Below, in pieces: positions 33,992 through 45,190 of a stretch of DNA of 64,000 nt. The stretch's first letter is position 1. Each line of letters starts with the position of its first letter. Source of the DNA: Streptomyces griseoflavus (lineage in GTDB: Bacteria; Actinomycetota; Actinomycetes; Streptomycetales; Streptomycetaceae); the NCBI RefSeq assembly GCF_014649995.1, contig NZ_BMUC01000007.1, forward strand, positions 89,701 through 153,700, read 5' to 3'. Position numbers and translations under genes: made by a program. The notes under the pieces are model-generated. The model did no database searches, was not told the DNA's origin, and saw nothing but the letters and a program-made list of their open reading frames with translations.

Positions 33992-36900
33992 GCGCGCCCA
34001 CCCCCACCCCGACACTCGACGGGGCGCTGCGCCCGCCGCCCCCCGCGGGGGCGGCACCGTCCGGTGCGCCGTCCGCCGTCCGCCGGCCCGGCCCGGTCGC
34101 GCAACTGGTCCTGGCCCTCGTCTGCGCGGCCTACGCCGTCGGTGCCGCGTTCGGCTGGGGCTCGGAGCGGCTCGCACTGATCATGGGCGACTTCGGGCTG
34201 AGTGCCGCCGCCGGTGCCGCGGCCGTCTCCTGCTTCGTCTACGCCCGCAGCCCCCGCACCCGGTTCCGGCCCGCCTGGCTGCTGTTCGGCCTCTCCTCGG
34301 CCATGGCCTCCCTGGGCAACCTGGTCTGGGGGTGGTACGAGGTCGTGCTGGGCGTCCCCGTGCCCAGTCCCAGCTACGCCGACCTGTTCTTCCTGTGCTT
34401 CGCGCCGCCCGCCATCGTGGGACTGCTGGTGCTCGCCAAACGGCCCGTGACCAAGGCCGGATGGGTCTGTCTCGCCCTGGACGCCTGGCTGATCGGCGGC
34501 TCCCTGCTCACCCTCGCGTGGAGTCTCGCCCTCGCCCAGGCCGCCCAGGCCGAGGGGCCGGGCGTCGCGCACACCGCGCTGTCGCTGGCCTACCCGCTGC
34601 TCGACATCGCCCTGGTCAGCATGGTGCTCGCCCTGCACTTCCGGCGCTCGGCGGTGAACCGGTCCGCCGTCAACACCGCGATCGGCGCCCTCGCGCTGAC
34701 CGTCATGTGCGACGCCCTGTTCACCTCGCCGCTGCTGCACGCCGGTTACCGCTCCGGGCAGCTGCTCGACGCGGGCTGGTTCGCCGGCTCGCTGCTCCTG
34801 GCGTACGCCCCCTGGACCGCGCCGCGCGGCGGCCGGCCCGAGCGTGAGGGGCACACTCGCGTGGTCCGTGAACACCTTCCGGGACGGCGCGGCGGCCCGG
34901 ACCCCCACCCGGCCGCGCCCGGCGGCGAGCCCGGCCGGCATCCGCTCTCCCGGCCCACCGCCGGTTCCCTCGCCGCGCTCACGCCGTACCTCGCCGCGGC
35001 CGTGTGCACCCTGGGGATCCTCTACAACGTCCTCAACGGCCGCAGCGTCGACCGTGTCGTGCTGATCACCGGGGGCACCGTGGTGCTGGCGCTGGTGGTG
35101 CGCCAGGGCATCATGCTGCTCGACAACATCACCCTCACCCAGGAACTGGCGCAGGCGGAGAACCACTTCCGCTCCCTGGTGCAGGGCTCCAGCGACGTCA
35201 TCATGATCGCCGCGCCCAGCGGCATCCTCCGCTACGTCTCCCCGGCGGCCGCCGGCGTGTACGGCCGCCCGGCGGAGGAGCTGGTGGGGACCGAACTGGC
35301 CGGTCTCATCCACCCGGAGGACCTCGGCCGCGTCGTGCACGAGGTGCGCCGCTTCCTCGCCGCGGACCCGGTCGAGGAGCCCACGACCCGCATCGAGTGC
35401 CGCTTCCGCTCCGGCGGCGGGGGCGCCTCCCGCTCCTGGGGGTCCTCCCGCCCGGGCGAAGGCGGGAGCGGGGAAGGCTGGCTGAATGTCGAGTCGACCG
35501 TCAACCGGCACCACGGCGGCCTCATCTTCAACAGCCGCGACGTGACCGAGAGGGTCCGCCTCCAGGCCCAGCTCCAGCACAACGCGGAGCACGACCCGCT
35601 CACCGACCTGCCCAACCGCGCGCTGTTCACCCGGCGCGTCCAGCAGGCGCTGTCCGGCCGCCGCGCCTCCGACCGAGGGGCCGCCGTGCGCGGCACGGCC
35701 GTGCTCTTCATCGACCTCGACGGCTTCAAGGGCGTCAACGACACCATCGGGCACCAGGCCGGGGACGAACTGCTCGTCCAGGCCGCGCGCAGACTCCAGG
35801 ACGCGGTCCGCAAGGGCGACACCGCCTCCCGGCTGGGCGGTGACGAGTTCGCCGCCCTGATCGCCGGGGACGGCGTCCGCGACCGGGACGCCCGGGAGCG
35901 GCACATGGTGGAGCTCGCCGACCGGCTCAGAGTGGCGCTGTCCCAGCCCTACCTCATCGACGGCAACGATGTCCGGGTCGACGCCTCCATCGGTGTGGCC
36001 TTCGCCGAACCGGGCATCGGCGCGGGCGAGTTGCTGCGCAACGCCGACCTCGCCATGTACCGGGCGAAGGCGGCCGGCAAGGGCCGGGTGGTGCTGTACG
36101 GGCCGCACATGCAGCAGGACGTCGTCCGCAGGGCCGAGCTGGCGACCCGGCTGCGCGCGGCCCTGCGCCACGGCGAGTTCGCCCTGCTGCACCAGCCGGT
36201 GGTGTGCCTCGCCGACGGCCGGATCACCTCGGTCTGCGCGCAGGCGCGGTGGCGCTCCTCCCAGGGGGTGCTCTTCACCCCCGCGGAGTTCCTGCGGGTC
36301 GCCGAGGACAGTGAGAAAACCGCCGAGCTCGGCCGGTGGGTGCTGGAGGAGGCCGTCGAGCAGGCCGCCGAACGGCACGCGACGGGGCTGCCCGTACCCG
36401 TGGCCGTCCGGCTCAGCGCCCGCCGGCTGCTGGACCGGTCGCTGCCGCTCAGCTCCATCGAGGCCCTGCTCACCCGGCACGGGCTGCCGTCCGGCTCCCT
36501 GATCGTCGATCTGGCCGACACCGACCCCCGGGTGCCGCTGGACGAACTGGAGCGCCGGCTGACCGTGCTCAAGCGGCTCGGCGTCCGGATCGCGCTCGAC
36601 GGCTTCGGCGGGGGGCCCGCGGCGATCACCGCCCTCAGAAGGCTCCCCGTCGACGTGCTCAAACTCGACCGCGCCCTGATCGACGGGGTGGTCGAGTCCG
36701 CGCGGCTGCACAAGATCACCAGCGGACTGGTGCGGATCGCCGCCGACCTCGGCATGCACTCCGTGGCCGTGGGGGTCGACCAGCCCGAGCAGGCGGCCGC
36801 CCTGCGCGCCATGGGCTGCACGCACGGACAGGGCGTCGCCTTCTCCGGACCGCTGGACGAGTACCGGCTGCGCAGGGCGCTGACCGCCGGGCACTGTCCG

Positions 36901-37032
36901 GTACCGCGCGCGCCCGCCGAGCCCGTCCTCGCCGGCGGCGGGCCGGGGGTGTACGCCGCGGGAGTGACCGCCGTGATCAAGAGCGGTCCGGCCCTGCGCT
37001 CACATAATGAGACTCCCGTCCCACCCACTTGA
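33988..37032 (+). CDS. Membrane PAS-GGDEF protein with degenerate EAL domain (c-di-GMP signalling)
   Basis: A 1014-residue protein: Pro-rich start, about ten membrane helices (residues 30-385), a PAS domain (about 388-500), a GGDEF domain with intact G-G-D-E-F at 617-621, and a C-terminal EAL-like domain (about 725-985). The latter has lost its catalytic residues: E-A-L is C-A-Q (750-752), the N-x-S strand reads V-R-L-S, D-D-F-G-T-G reads D-G-F-G-G-G, and E-G-V-E reads V-G-V-D. It should therefore make, not degrade, c-di-GMP; the EAL part may be a sensor. It lies directly before ilvB, the slot I recall for S. coelicolor cdgE (SCO5511). The GTG start has GGGAG 6 nt upstream. Confidence 0.85.
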   Translation: MSAPTPTPTLDGALRPPPPAGAAPSGAPSAVRRPGPVAQLVLALVCAAYAVGAAFGWGSERLALIMGDFGLSAAAGAAAVSCFVYARSPRTRFRPAWLLFGLSSAMASLGNLVWGWYEVVLGVPVPSPSYADLFFLCFAPPAIVGLLVLAKRPVTKAGWVCLALDAWLIGGSLLTLAWSLALAQAAQAEGPGVAHTALSLAYPLLDIALVSMVLALHFRRSAVNRSAVNTAIGALALTVMCDALFTSPLLHAGYRSGQLLDAGWFAGSLLLAYAPWTAPRGGRPEREGHTRVVREHLPGRRGGPDPHPAAPGGEPGRHPLSRPTAGSLAALTPYLAAAVCTLGILYNVLNGRSVDRVVLITGGTVVLALVVRQGIMLLDNITLTQELAQAENHFRSLVQGSSDVIMIAAPSGILRYVSPAAAGVYGRPAEELVGTELAGLIHPEDLGRVVHEVRRFLAADPVEEPTTRIECRFRSGGGGASRSWGSSRPGEGGSGEGWLNVESTVNRHHGGLIFNSRDVTERVRLQAQLQHNAEHDPLTDLPNRALFTRRVQQALSGRRASDRGAAVRGTAVLFIDLDGFKGVNDTIGHQAGDELLVQAARRLQDAVRKGDTASRLGGDEFAALIAGDGVRDRDARERHMVELADRLRVALSQPYLIDGNDVRVDASIGVAFAEPGIGAGELLRNADLAMYRAKAAGKGRVVLYGPHMQQDVVRRAELATRLRAALRHGEFALLHQPVVCLADGRITSVCAQARWRSSQGVLFTPAEFLRVAEDSEKTAELGRWVLEEAVEQAAERHATGLPVPVAVRLSARRLLDRSLPLSSIEALLTRHGLPSGSLIVDLADTDPRVPLDELERRLTVLKRLGVRIALDGFGGGPAAITALRRLPVDVLKLDRALIDGVVESARLHKITSGLVRIAADLGMHSVAVGVDQPEQAAALRAMGCTHGQGVAFSGPLDEYRLRRALTAGHCPVPRAPAEPVLAGGGPGVYAAGVTAVIKSGPALRSHNETPVPPT

Positions 37033-37065
37033 CAGTGAGTGCGCGCCGGGGGGAGGGTCAGAGCC

Positions 37066-37113
37066 ATGCGCACCCGAATTCTCGTACTTGGACAGCGCGT
37101 CGGCCGACGCTGA
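37066..37113 (+). CDS. ilvB leader peptide [15 protein letters not shown]
   Basis: A 15-codon ORF in the ilvB leader with GGGAGGG (37050-37056) upstream of its ATG. It contains consecutive Ile-Leu-Val-Leu and a later Val, encoded partly by codons rare in this genome (ATT, GTA, CTT). A stem with arms CGCTGAG (37108-37114) and CTCAGCG (37124-37130) begins at its stop codon, and an intrinsic terminator follows at 37150. This is the classic layout of attenuation by branched-chain aminoacyl-tRNA. Slow translation at the Ile/Leu/Val codons should favour read-through into ilvB. Confidence 0.75.
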   Translation: MRTRILVLGQRVGRR

Positions 37114-37149
37114 GCACCGATCGCTCAGCGACCACCACCCGGCGCGCTT

Positions 37150-37183
37150 CCCCTCGCTTGCCTTATGGCACGAGGGGTTTTTT
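37150..37183 (+). terminator. Attenuator terminator before ilvB
   Basis: CCCCTCG (37150-37156) pairs with CGAGGGG (37171-37177), extended by an inner TGCC/GGCA stem, and is followed by six T residues (37178-37183). This is one of only two T-tailed terminators in the window, and it sits 80 nt before the ilvB start codon. A perfect TTGACA lies far upstream at 37029-37034, but I see no matching -10. Confidence 0.85.
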
Positions 37184-37262
37184 GTTGCACAGGCACCCGC
37201 CGAGCAGCAGGCGTAACCCGCACGAACTTCGCACAAACCCTCAGCATCGAGAAGAGAAGCCG

Positions 37263-39113
37263 ATGACCGAGCAGGCCACCGGGGCCCATCATCCGCAGCC
37301 CCGGCCCCGATCCGGAGGACAGTCCGCCCCCGTCGAGCACGTCACGGGTGCGCAGTCCCTCATTCGCTCTCTCGAGGAGGTCGGCGCCGACACGGTATTC
37401 GGCATTCCGGGCGGTGCGATCCTTCCCGCGTACGACCCGCTGATGGACTCCACCCGGGTGCGTCACGTCCTGGTCCGGCACGAGCAGGGCGCCGGCCACG
37501 CGGCCACCGGCTACGCGCAGGCCACCGGCAGGGTGGGCGTCTGCATGGCGACCTCGGGCCCCGGCGCCACCAACCTGGTCACCCCGATCGCCGACGCGCA
37601 CATGGACTCCGTGCCGATGGTCGCGATCACCGGCCAGGTCGCCTCCAAGGCGATCGGCACGGACGCCTTCCAGGAGGCGGACATCGTCGGCATCACCATG
37701 CCGATCACCAAGCACAACTTCCTGGTCACCAAGGCCGAGGACATCCCGCGGGTGATCGCGCAGGCGTTCCACATCGCCTCCACCGGCCGCCCCGGCCCGG
37801 TGCTGGTCGACATCGCCAAGGACGCCCTCCAGGCGAAGACCACCTTCTCCTGGCCGCCCACCATGGACCTGCCCGGCTACCGGCCCGTCACCAAGCCGCA
37901 CGCCAAGCAGATCCGCGAGGCCGCCAAGCTCATCACCGCCGCCAGACGGCCGGTCCTCTACGTCGGCGGCGGCGTCATCAAGGCCCGCGCCACCGCCGAG
38001 CTGAAGGTCCTCGCAGAACTCACCGGAGCTCCCGTCACCACCACCCTGATGGGACTCGGCGCGTTCCCCGACAGCCACGAGCTGCACGTGGGAATGCCGG
38101 GCATGCACGGTTCGGTCACCGCCGTCACCGCGCTGCAGAAGGCCGACCTGATCGTCGCCCTCGGAGCCCGCTTCGACGACCGCGTCACCGGCAAGCTGGA
38201 CAGCTTCGCCCCGTACGCCAAGATCGTCCACGCCGACATCGACCCGGCGGAGATCGGCAAGAACCGCGCCGCCGACGTGCCGATCGTCGGTGACGCCCGC
38301 GAGGTCCTCGCCGACCTCATCCAGGCCGTCCAGCGGGAGCACGCCGAGGGCAACCGCGGCGACTACAGTGCCTGGTGGAAGGACCTCAACCGCTGGCGCG
38401 AGACCTACCCCCTCGGCTACGACCAGCCCGGGGACGGCTCGCTCTCCCCGCAGCAGGTCATCGAGCGCATCGGGCAGTTGGCGCCGGAGGGCACGGTCTT
38501 CGCGGCCGGTGTCGGCCAGCACCAGATGTGGGCCGCCCACTTCATCCAGTACGACAAGCCCGCCACCTGGCTGAACTCCGGTGGCGCCGGAACCATGGGC
38601 TACGCGGTCCCGGCCGCGATGGGCGCCAAGGCCGGCGCGCCCGACCGTGCCGTCTGGGCGATCGACGGCGACGGCTGCTTCCAGATGACCAACCAGGAAC
38701 TCACCACCTGCGCCCTGAACAACATCCCGATCAAGGTCGCCATCATCAACAACGGCGCCCTCGGGATGGTCCGCCAGTGGCAGACCCTCTTCTACAACCA
38801 GCGGTACTCCAACACGGTGCTGCACTCCGGCCCCGGCGCGGACGCCGGCGAGAAGAGCGCGGGCACCCGGGTGCCCGACTTCGTGAAGCTGTCCGAGGCC
38901 ATGGGCTGCTACGCGATCCGCTGCGAGGACCCCGCCGACCTCGACAAGGTCATCGAGGAGGCCAACTCCATCAACGACCGTCCGGTCGTCGTGGACTTCA
39001 TCGTCCACGAGGACGCGATGGTGTGGCCGATGGTCGCCGCCGGCACCTCCAACGACGAGATCATGGCCGCCCGCGACGTCCGCCCCGACTTCGGCGACAA
39101 CGAAGACGACTGA
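37263..39113 (+). CDS. ilvB: Acetolactate synthase large (catalytic) subunit
   Basis: A 616-residue ThDP-dependent enzyme that condenses two pyruvates, or pyruvate and 2-oxobutyrate, in the first common step to valine, leucine and isoleucine. The catalytic Glu is in [11 protein letters not shown]. The ThDP motif runs from G-D-G-C-F to N-N-G. The FAD/DHAP-oxidase-like middle domain is present, and the length is normal. The ATG at 37263 follows GAGAAGAGAAG. It is the first gene of ilvB-ilvN-ilvC and is preceded by a leader-peptide attenuator. Confidence 0.97.
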   Translation: MTEQATGAHHPQPRPRSGGQSAPVEHVTGAQSLIRSLEEVGADTVFGIPGGAILPAYDPLMDSTRVRHVLVRHEQGAGHAATGYAQATGRVGVCMATSGPGATNLVTPIADAHMDSVPMVAITGQVASKAIGTDAFQEADIVGITMPITKHNFLVTKAEDIPRVIAQAFHIASTGRPGPVLVDIAKDALQAKTTFSWPPTMDLPGYRPVTKPHAKQIREAAKLITAARRPVLYVGGGVIKARATAELKVLAELTGAPVTTTLMGLGAFPDSHELHVGMPGMHGSVTAVTALQKADLIVALGARFDDRVTGKLDSFAPYAKIVHADIDPAEIGKNRAADVPIVGDAREVLADLIQAVQREHAEGNRGDYSAWWKDLNRWRETYPLGYDQPGDGSLSPQQVIERIGQLAPEGTVFAAGVGQHQMWAAHFIQYDKPATWLNSGGAGTMGYAVPAAMGAKAGAPDRAVWAIDGDGCFQMTNQELTTCALNNIPIKVAIINNGALGMVRQWQTLFYNQRYSNTVLHSGPGADAGEKSAGTRVPDFVKLSEAMGCYAIRCEDPADLDKVIEEANSINDRPVVVDFIVHEDAMVWPMVAAGTSNDEIMAARDVRPDFGDNEDD

Positions 39114-39134
39114 GAGCCGTAAAGGAAGCACATC

Positions 39135-40779
<1,645 letters not shown>

Positions 40780-40786
40780 GCCCCGC

Positions 40787-40829
40787 GCCCCGCGACGGTG
40801 CCGGCGTCTGCCGGGCACCGTCGCGGGGC
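40787..40829 (+). terminator. Terminator hairpin after ilvC
   Basis: GCCCCGCGACGGTGCC (40787-40802) and its exact complement (40814-40829) form a 16-bp stem 7 nt after the ilvC stop codon. This separates the ilv operon from serA. Confidence 0.85.
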
Positions 40830-41056
40830 TTCGCCCCGGATCCCGCGGGAGAGGGCCGATCCAGGTCGGCCGGCCCGTGCGGCCACTTCCGGGTGATCAT
40901 TCCGCAGGGGCGCAGGACGATCTGCCGCACGCCACTAGACTGCTGTACAACAAACGCGTCAGGCCCACAGCGTCGTGCGTCTTCCACGCGGCTAGCACTT
41001 CTTCACCGCCTGCGGCCGTCGGGACGGCCGTCCGCATTGGACTTGTGAGGACTCAC

Positions 41057-42658
41057 GTGAGCTCGTACCCCAGTCGTAAAGCGACGGTACTCATTGCTGA
41101 GGAGCTGTCGCCCGCCACCGTCGACGCACTCGGACCGGACTTCGAGATCCGCCACTGCAACGGCGCGGACCGCGCCGAACTGCTCCCGGCCATCGCCGAC
41201 GTGGACGCGATCCTGGTCCGCTCGGCCACCAAGGTCGACGCCGAGGCGATCGCCGCGGCGAACAGGCTGAAGGTCGTCGCCCGCGCCGGTGTCGGCCTCG
41301 ACAACGTCGACGTCTCCGCCGCCACCAAGGCCGGCGTGATGGTCGTCAACGCCCCCACCTCGAACATCGTGACCGCCGCCGAGCTGGCCTGCGGTCTGAT
41401 CGTCGCCACCGCGCGCAACATCCCGCAGGCCAACGCCGCGTTGAAGAACGGCGAGTGGAAGCGCAGCAAGTACACGGGTGTCGAACTCGCCGAGAAGACC
41501 CTCGGTGTGGTGGGTCTGGGCCGCATCGGTGCCCTCGTGGCGCAGCGCATGTCCGCCTTCGGCATGAAGGTCGTCGCCTACGACCCCTACGTACAGCCCG
41601 CGCGGGCCGCGCAGATGGGCGTCAAGGTGCTGTCGCTGGACGAGCTGCTCGAGGTCTCCGACTTCATCACCGTGCACCTGCCGAAGACCCCCGAGACCCT
41701 CGGTCTGATCGGCGACGAGGCGCTGCGCAAGGTCAAGCCGAGCGTGCGCGTCATCAACGCCGCCCGCGGCGGCATCGTCGACGAGGAGGCGCTGTACTCG
41801 GCGCTCAAGGAGGGCCGCGTCGCCGGCGCCGGCCTCGACGTGTACGCGAAGGAGCCGTGCACCGACTCTCCGCTGTTCGAGTTCGACCAGGTCGTCTGCA
41901 CCCCGCACCTCGGCGCCTCCACCGACGAGGCCCAGGAGAAGGCCGGTGTCGCCGTCGCCCGCTCGGTGCGCCTCGCGCTCGCCGGTGAGCTGGTCCCCGA
42001 CGCGGTGAACGTGCAGGGCGGGGTCATCGCGGAGGACGTCAAGCCGGGTCTGCCGCTCGCCGAGCGCCTCGGCCGCATCTTCACCGCGCTCGCCGGCGAG
42101 GTCGCTGTCCGCCTCGACGTCGAGGTGTACGGCGAGATCACCCAGCACGACGTGAAGGTGCTGGAACTGTCCGCGCTCAAGGGTGTCTTCGAGGACGTCG
42201 TCGACGAGACGGTGTCGTACGTCAACGCCCCGCTGTTCGCGCAGGAGCGCGGTGTCGAGGTGCGGCTGACCACCAGCTCCGAGTCGGCCGACCACCGCAA
42301 CGTCGTCACCGTGCGCGGCACCCTCTCCGACGGCGAGGAGATCTCGGTCTCCGGCACGCTGGCCGGTCCCAAGCACGTCCAGAAGATCGTCGCGGTCGGT
42401 GAGTACGACGTCGACCTCGCGCTCGCCGACCACATGGTCGTCCTGCGCTACGAGGACCGTCCCGGTGTCGTCGGCACCGTGGGCCGCATCCTCGGCGAGG
42501 CGGGCATCAACATCGCCGGCATGCAGGTCGCCCGGGCGACGGTCGGCGGCGAGGCGCTCGCCGTCCTGACGGTCGACGACACGGTGACCGCCGGGGTCCT
42601 GACCGAACTGTCGGCGGAGATCGGGGCGACCTCCGCCCGGTCGGTCAACCTGGTCTGA
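41057..42658 (+). CDS. serA: D-3-phosphoglycerate dehydrogenase
   Basis: A 533-residue long-form enzyme committing 3-phosphoglycerate to serine. The NAD domain has V-G-L-G-R-I-G near residue 155. The catalytic Arg is in N-A-A-R-G-G-I-V-D, Glu in the segment after D-V-Y-A-K-E-P and His in T-P-H-L-G-A-S-T. An allosteric substrate-binding domain (about 315-455) and a C-terminal ACT domain (V-L-R-Y-E-D-R-P-G-V-V-G-T-V) follow, the arrangement known from Mycobacterium SerA. GAGGA lies 5 nt before the GTG at 41057; another GTG at 41045 is possible. TAGACT (40936-40941) may be a -10 about 115 nt upstream. Confidence 0.96.
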   Translation: MSSYPSRKATVLIAEELSPATVDALGPDFEIRHCNGADRAELLPAIADVDAILVRSATKVDAEAIAAANRLKVVARAGVGLDNVDVSAATKAGVMVVNAPTSNIVTAAELACGLIVATARNIPQANAALKNGEWKRSKYTGVELAEKTLGVVGLGRIGALVAQRMSAFGMKVVAYDPYVQPARAAQMGVKVLSLDELLEVSDFITVHLPKTPETLGLIGDEALRKVKPSVRVINAARGGIVDEEALYSALKEGRVAGAGLDVYAKEPCTDSPLFEFDQVVCTPHLGASTDEAQEKAGVAVARSVRLALAGELVPDAVNVQGGVIAEDVKPGLPLAERLGRIFTALAGEVAVRLDVEVYGEITQHDVKVLELSALKGVFEDVVDETVSYVNAPLFAQERGVEVRLTTSSESADHRNVVTVRGTLSDGEEISVSGTLAGPKHVQKIVAVGEYDVDLALADHMVVLRYEDRPGVVGTVGRILGEAGINIAGMQVARATVGGEALAVLTVDDTVTAGVLTELSAEIGATSARSVNLV

Positions 42659-42663
42659 GCGTT

Positions 42664-42750
42664 CCCGGGGGCTCTGCCCCGGGCCCCCGTTCGCCCTGAA
42701 CGGACTCGGAAGCGCCGGACGGGCTGCGTCGAGCAGCCCGTCCGGCGCTT
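42664..42750. terminator. Double terminator between serA and the PucR gene
   Basis: A first hairpin, CCCGGGG (42664-42670) with CCCCGGG (42677-42683), is followed by a second of 18 perfect base pairs: AAGCGCCGGACGGGCTGC (42710-42727) and its complement (42733-42750). The second contains the window's dispersed GCCCGTCCGGCG element. Its symmetric placement between convergent genes fits two-way termination. Confidence 0.85.
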
Positions 42751-42773
42751 CCTGTGCGCGCTGCGCTGCGCCG

Positions 42774-44012
42774 CTACAGTCGCGCGGCCTTGAGCGCCAT
42801 GTGGAGCAGCAGACGGTCCTCGCCGTCGTCGAGGTCCAGGCCCGTGAGCTTCTCGATCCGGGACAGGCGGTAGTACAGGGTCTGGCGGTGGATGCCCAGT
42901 TCGGCCGCCGCACGGCCGGCCTGGCCCGCACGGTCCAGGTACACCTCCGCGGTGCGGGCCAGTTCGGCCTGGGCGGGGGAGAGCAGAGGGCTGACGGCGG
43001 GATCGCGGGCGGCCACCGGGGGCAGTGCGGTCAGCAGGCGGAACGGTCCGATCGACGCCCACTGGGCGACGGGCCCGAGCCGGGGTTCGGCCAGCACGGC
43101 CCGCGCCGACGCCGACGCCTCCTCCCACGCCGTGCCCAGGTCGGCGAGGCCCGCGCGGGGAGCGGCGATCCCCGCGGCCACCGGGGGCCCGCCCCGGCTT
43201 CCCGCCCGCTCCAGCAGCCGTGAGGCCGCCGTCGTCGCCGGGGCCAGTACGTCCGACGAGCGCAGCCGCAGCAGCAGGGCCAGCGACTGGCCGTCCCCGG
43301 GGGAGCCCCCTGCACGCGCCCACGGCAGGGTGCACAGGGCCGTCGCCCCCGGCACCGTACGCACCGAGGGGGCGTCCTCGGGTCCGGCGGACGGCCAGGG
43401 CGCGACACAGACCACCGTGTGCGGGCCGTCGGCGCGGTGGCCGAGGGCGGTGCGCAGTTCGGCCACCGCCATCTCCCGCTGCCAGTCCCGCTCCGCCGTC
43501 AGCACCGCCCGCAGCTCGCGCGTGAGGTCGGCGCCGTGCTGCGCCTCGTCCGCGAGCAGCGCGCCGATCCGCGCCGTCACCCGCATGGCCGCGTCCAGCT
43601 GCTGCTCGGAGGGCCCCGGGTCGTAGTCGAGCAGCCAGACGTAGCCGAGGACGACACCCCGGTGGCGCACCGGGAGGCAGACGCGCCCGCGGTGCACGCC
43701 CGCCTCCGGGGTGCGCGGGATGCGCACCGGGCCGGTCGCGCGCGTGATGCCGAAGCCCTCGAACCAGGCGCGGACGGCGGCCGTCGAGCGGCGGGTCAGG
43801 ATCGAGCGGGTGCGCACCGGGTCCAGTACGGACGGGTCGAGGTCGCCCTCGCTGTCGTAGGCCCCGAACGCGATCAGTTCGAAGTCGCGGTTCTCCAGGG
43901 TCGCCGGAGCGCCCAGCAGCTCCGAGATCTCGTCCACCAGCTCCTGGTAGTCGTCCCTGTGTTCCGACGTCACCCGGGCATTCTGCCGCACACTGCCGAC
44001 CGGTTCATACAT
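42774..44012 (-). CDS. PucR-family transcriptional regulator, probable regulator of proline catabolism
   Basis: A 412-residue protein. Its N-terminal GAF-like sensing region (about 20-160) has [21 protein letters not shown] variable middle follows, and the C-terminal PucR helix-turn-helix (about 355-405) has [21 protein letters not shown]. The family often activates catabolic operons. It is divergent from proline dehydrogenase and P5C dehydrogenase genes, with a GACAGCTGTC palindrome between, so proline is the likely signal. The start is uncertain: ATG 44012 is chosen, GTG 43973 is an alternative. Confidence 0.85.
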   Translation of the reverse strand: MYEPVGSVRQNARVTSEHRDDYQELVDEISELLGAPATLENRDFELIAFGAYDSEGDLDPSVLDPVRTRSILTRRSTAAVRAWFEGFGITRATGPVRIPRTPEAGVHRGRVCLPVRHRGVVLGYVWLLDYDPGPSEQQLDAAMRVTARIGALLADEAQHGADLTRELRAVLTAERDWQREMAVAELRTALGHRADGPHTVVCVAPWPSAGPEDAPSVRTVPGATALCTLPWARAGGSPGDGQSLALLLRLRSSDVLAPATTAASRLLERAGSRGGPPVAAGIAAPRAGLADLGTAWEEASASARAVLAEPRLGPVAQWASIGPFRLLTALPPVAARDPAVSPLLSPAQAELARTAEVYLDRAGQAGRAAAELGIHRQTLYYRLSRIEKLTGLDLDDGEDRLLLHMALKAARL

Positions 44013-44040
44013 CTGTCTGAGATATGCGGCAGGGATGCGT

Positions 44041-44050
44041 GACAGCTGTC
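44041..44050. promoter_or_regulatory. Palindrome GACAGCTGTC in the put intergenic region
   Basis: A perfect 10-bp palindrome midway between the divergent PucR and proline dehydrogenase starts. A looser inverted repeat, CACGG-N7-CCGTG (44083-44099), lies nearer the dehydrogenase. Either could bind the PucR protein. Confidence 0.4.
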
Positions 44051-44150
44051 GATGGCCGACGATCGGGGGCATCCGTAGGTTTCACGGTGGTTCTCCGTGT
44101 CGTACCCGAACCGTCGGGTGACGGCCTCTCGCAGCTTGTGGAGGTGCCCC

Positions 44151-45077
44151 GTGCTGGGTCCCGTGATTCTCGCCGCGTCGCGCAGCGACCGGATGCGACG
44201 CCTGATCTCGGCGGCCCCGGTGACCAAACAGGTCGTGGACCGGTTCATCCCCGGTGAGACCGTCGACGAGATCCTGCCCATCGTCCGGGAGCTCACCGGC
44301 AACGGCCTCGAACTCACCATGGACGTCGTCGGCGAGGACATCACCACCCCCGAGCAGGCCGCCGCCGCGCGCGACGCGTACCTGGAGCTGATCGGCCGGC
44401 TCGGGCCGCTGGAGCTCGGTACCCGCGCCGAGATGTCGGTGAAGCTGTCGATGTTCGGCCAGGCGCTCCCCGGCGGCCACGAGCTGGCGCTCGCCAACGT
44501 CCGCCCGGTCGTCGAGGCCGCCGCGGAGGCCGGCACCACGGTCACCCTCGACGCCGAGGACCACACCACCCTCGACTCGATGTTCGCCATCCACGAGGAG
44601 CTGCGGAAGGACTTCCCGCAGACGGGTTGCGTCATCCAGGCCTACCTCTTCCGCACCGAGGAGGACGCGCGCCGCCTCGCCGCCGCCGGCAGTCGCGTAC
44701 GGTTGGTGAAGGGCGCCTACAAGGAGCCCGCCGAGGTCGCGCTCCAGCAGAAGCACGAGATCGACAAGGCGTACGTGCGGATCCTGCGCACCCTGATGGA
44801 GGGTGACGGCTACCCGATGATCGGGTCGCACGACCCGCGCCTGATCTCCATCGCCCAGGAGCTGGCCCGCACCGCCGGACGAAAGCTCGACGAGTACGAG
44901 TTCCAGATGCTCTACGGCATCCGCGGCGACGAGCACCTGCGACTGGCCGCCGAGGGCCACCGCATGCGCGTCTACACGGCCTACGGCACCGACTGGTACG
45001 GCTACTTCATGCGCCGCCTGGCCGAGAAGCCCGCGAACCTGGGCTTCTTCCTGCGGAGCATGATCAGCCATGACTGA
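44151..45077 (+). CDS. Proline dehydrogenase (monofunctional)
   Basis: A 308-residue FAD enzyme oxidising L-proline to pyrroline-5-carboxylate, passing electrons to the respiratory chain. It has the TIM-barrel elements M-S-V-K-L-S near residue 104, T-L-D-A-E-D-H near residue 142, R-L-V-K-G-A-Y-K-E near residue 185 and the C-terminal Y-G-T-D-W-Y-G-Y-F-M-R-R-L-A-E-K-P. The length matches the short monofunctional type, with the second enzyme encoded separately downstream. GGAGGT 5 nt before the GTG at 44151 fixes the start; an upstream GTG at 44097 is less likely. Confidence 0.93.
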   Translation: MLGPVILAASRSDRMRRLISAAPVTKQVVDRFIPGETVDEILPIVRELTGNGLELTMDVVGEDITTPEQAAAARDAYLELIGRLGPLELGTRAEMSVKLSMFGQALPGGHELALANVRPVVEAAAEAGTTVTLDAEDHTTLDSMFAIHEELRKDFPQTGCVIQAYLFRTEEDARRLAAAGSRVRLVKGAYKEPAEVALQQKHEIDKAYVRILRTLMEGDGYPMIGSHDPRLISIAQELARTAGRKLDEYEFQMLYGIRGDEHLRLAAEGHRMRVYTAYGTDWYGYFMRRLAEKPANLGFFLRSMISHD

Positions 45078-45190
45078 CGCGCGTACGCGCCGTCTCACGG
45101 AGCAGCCGGGTGACCTCCGGCTCCCCGCCCGGAACCCGGTCACCCACACGGGCTGACACCACACCGCTCAGACAAGGAGTTACGGAACCC

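Noticed and set aside
33856-36894. Minus-strand open frame of about 1000 codons opposite the GGDEF/EAL gene
   Set aside because: Same third-position GC effect; no domain, and the plus-strand gene is clear.
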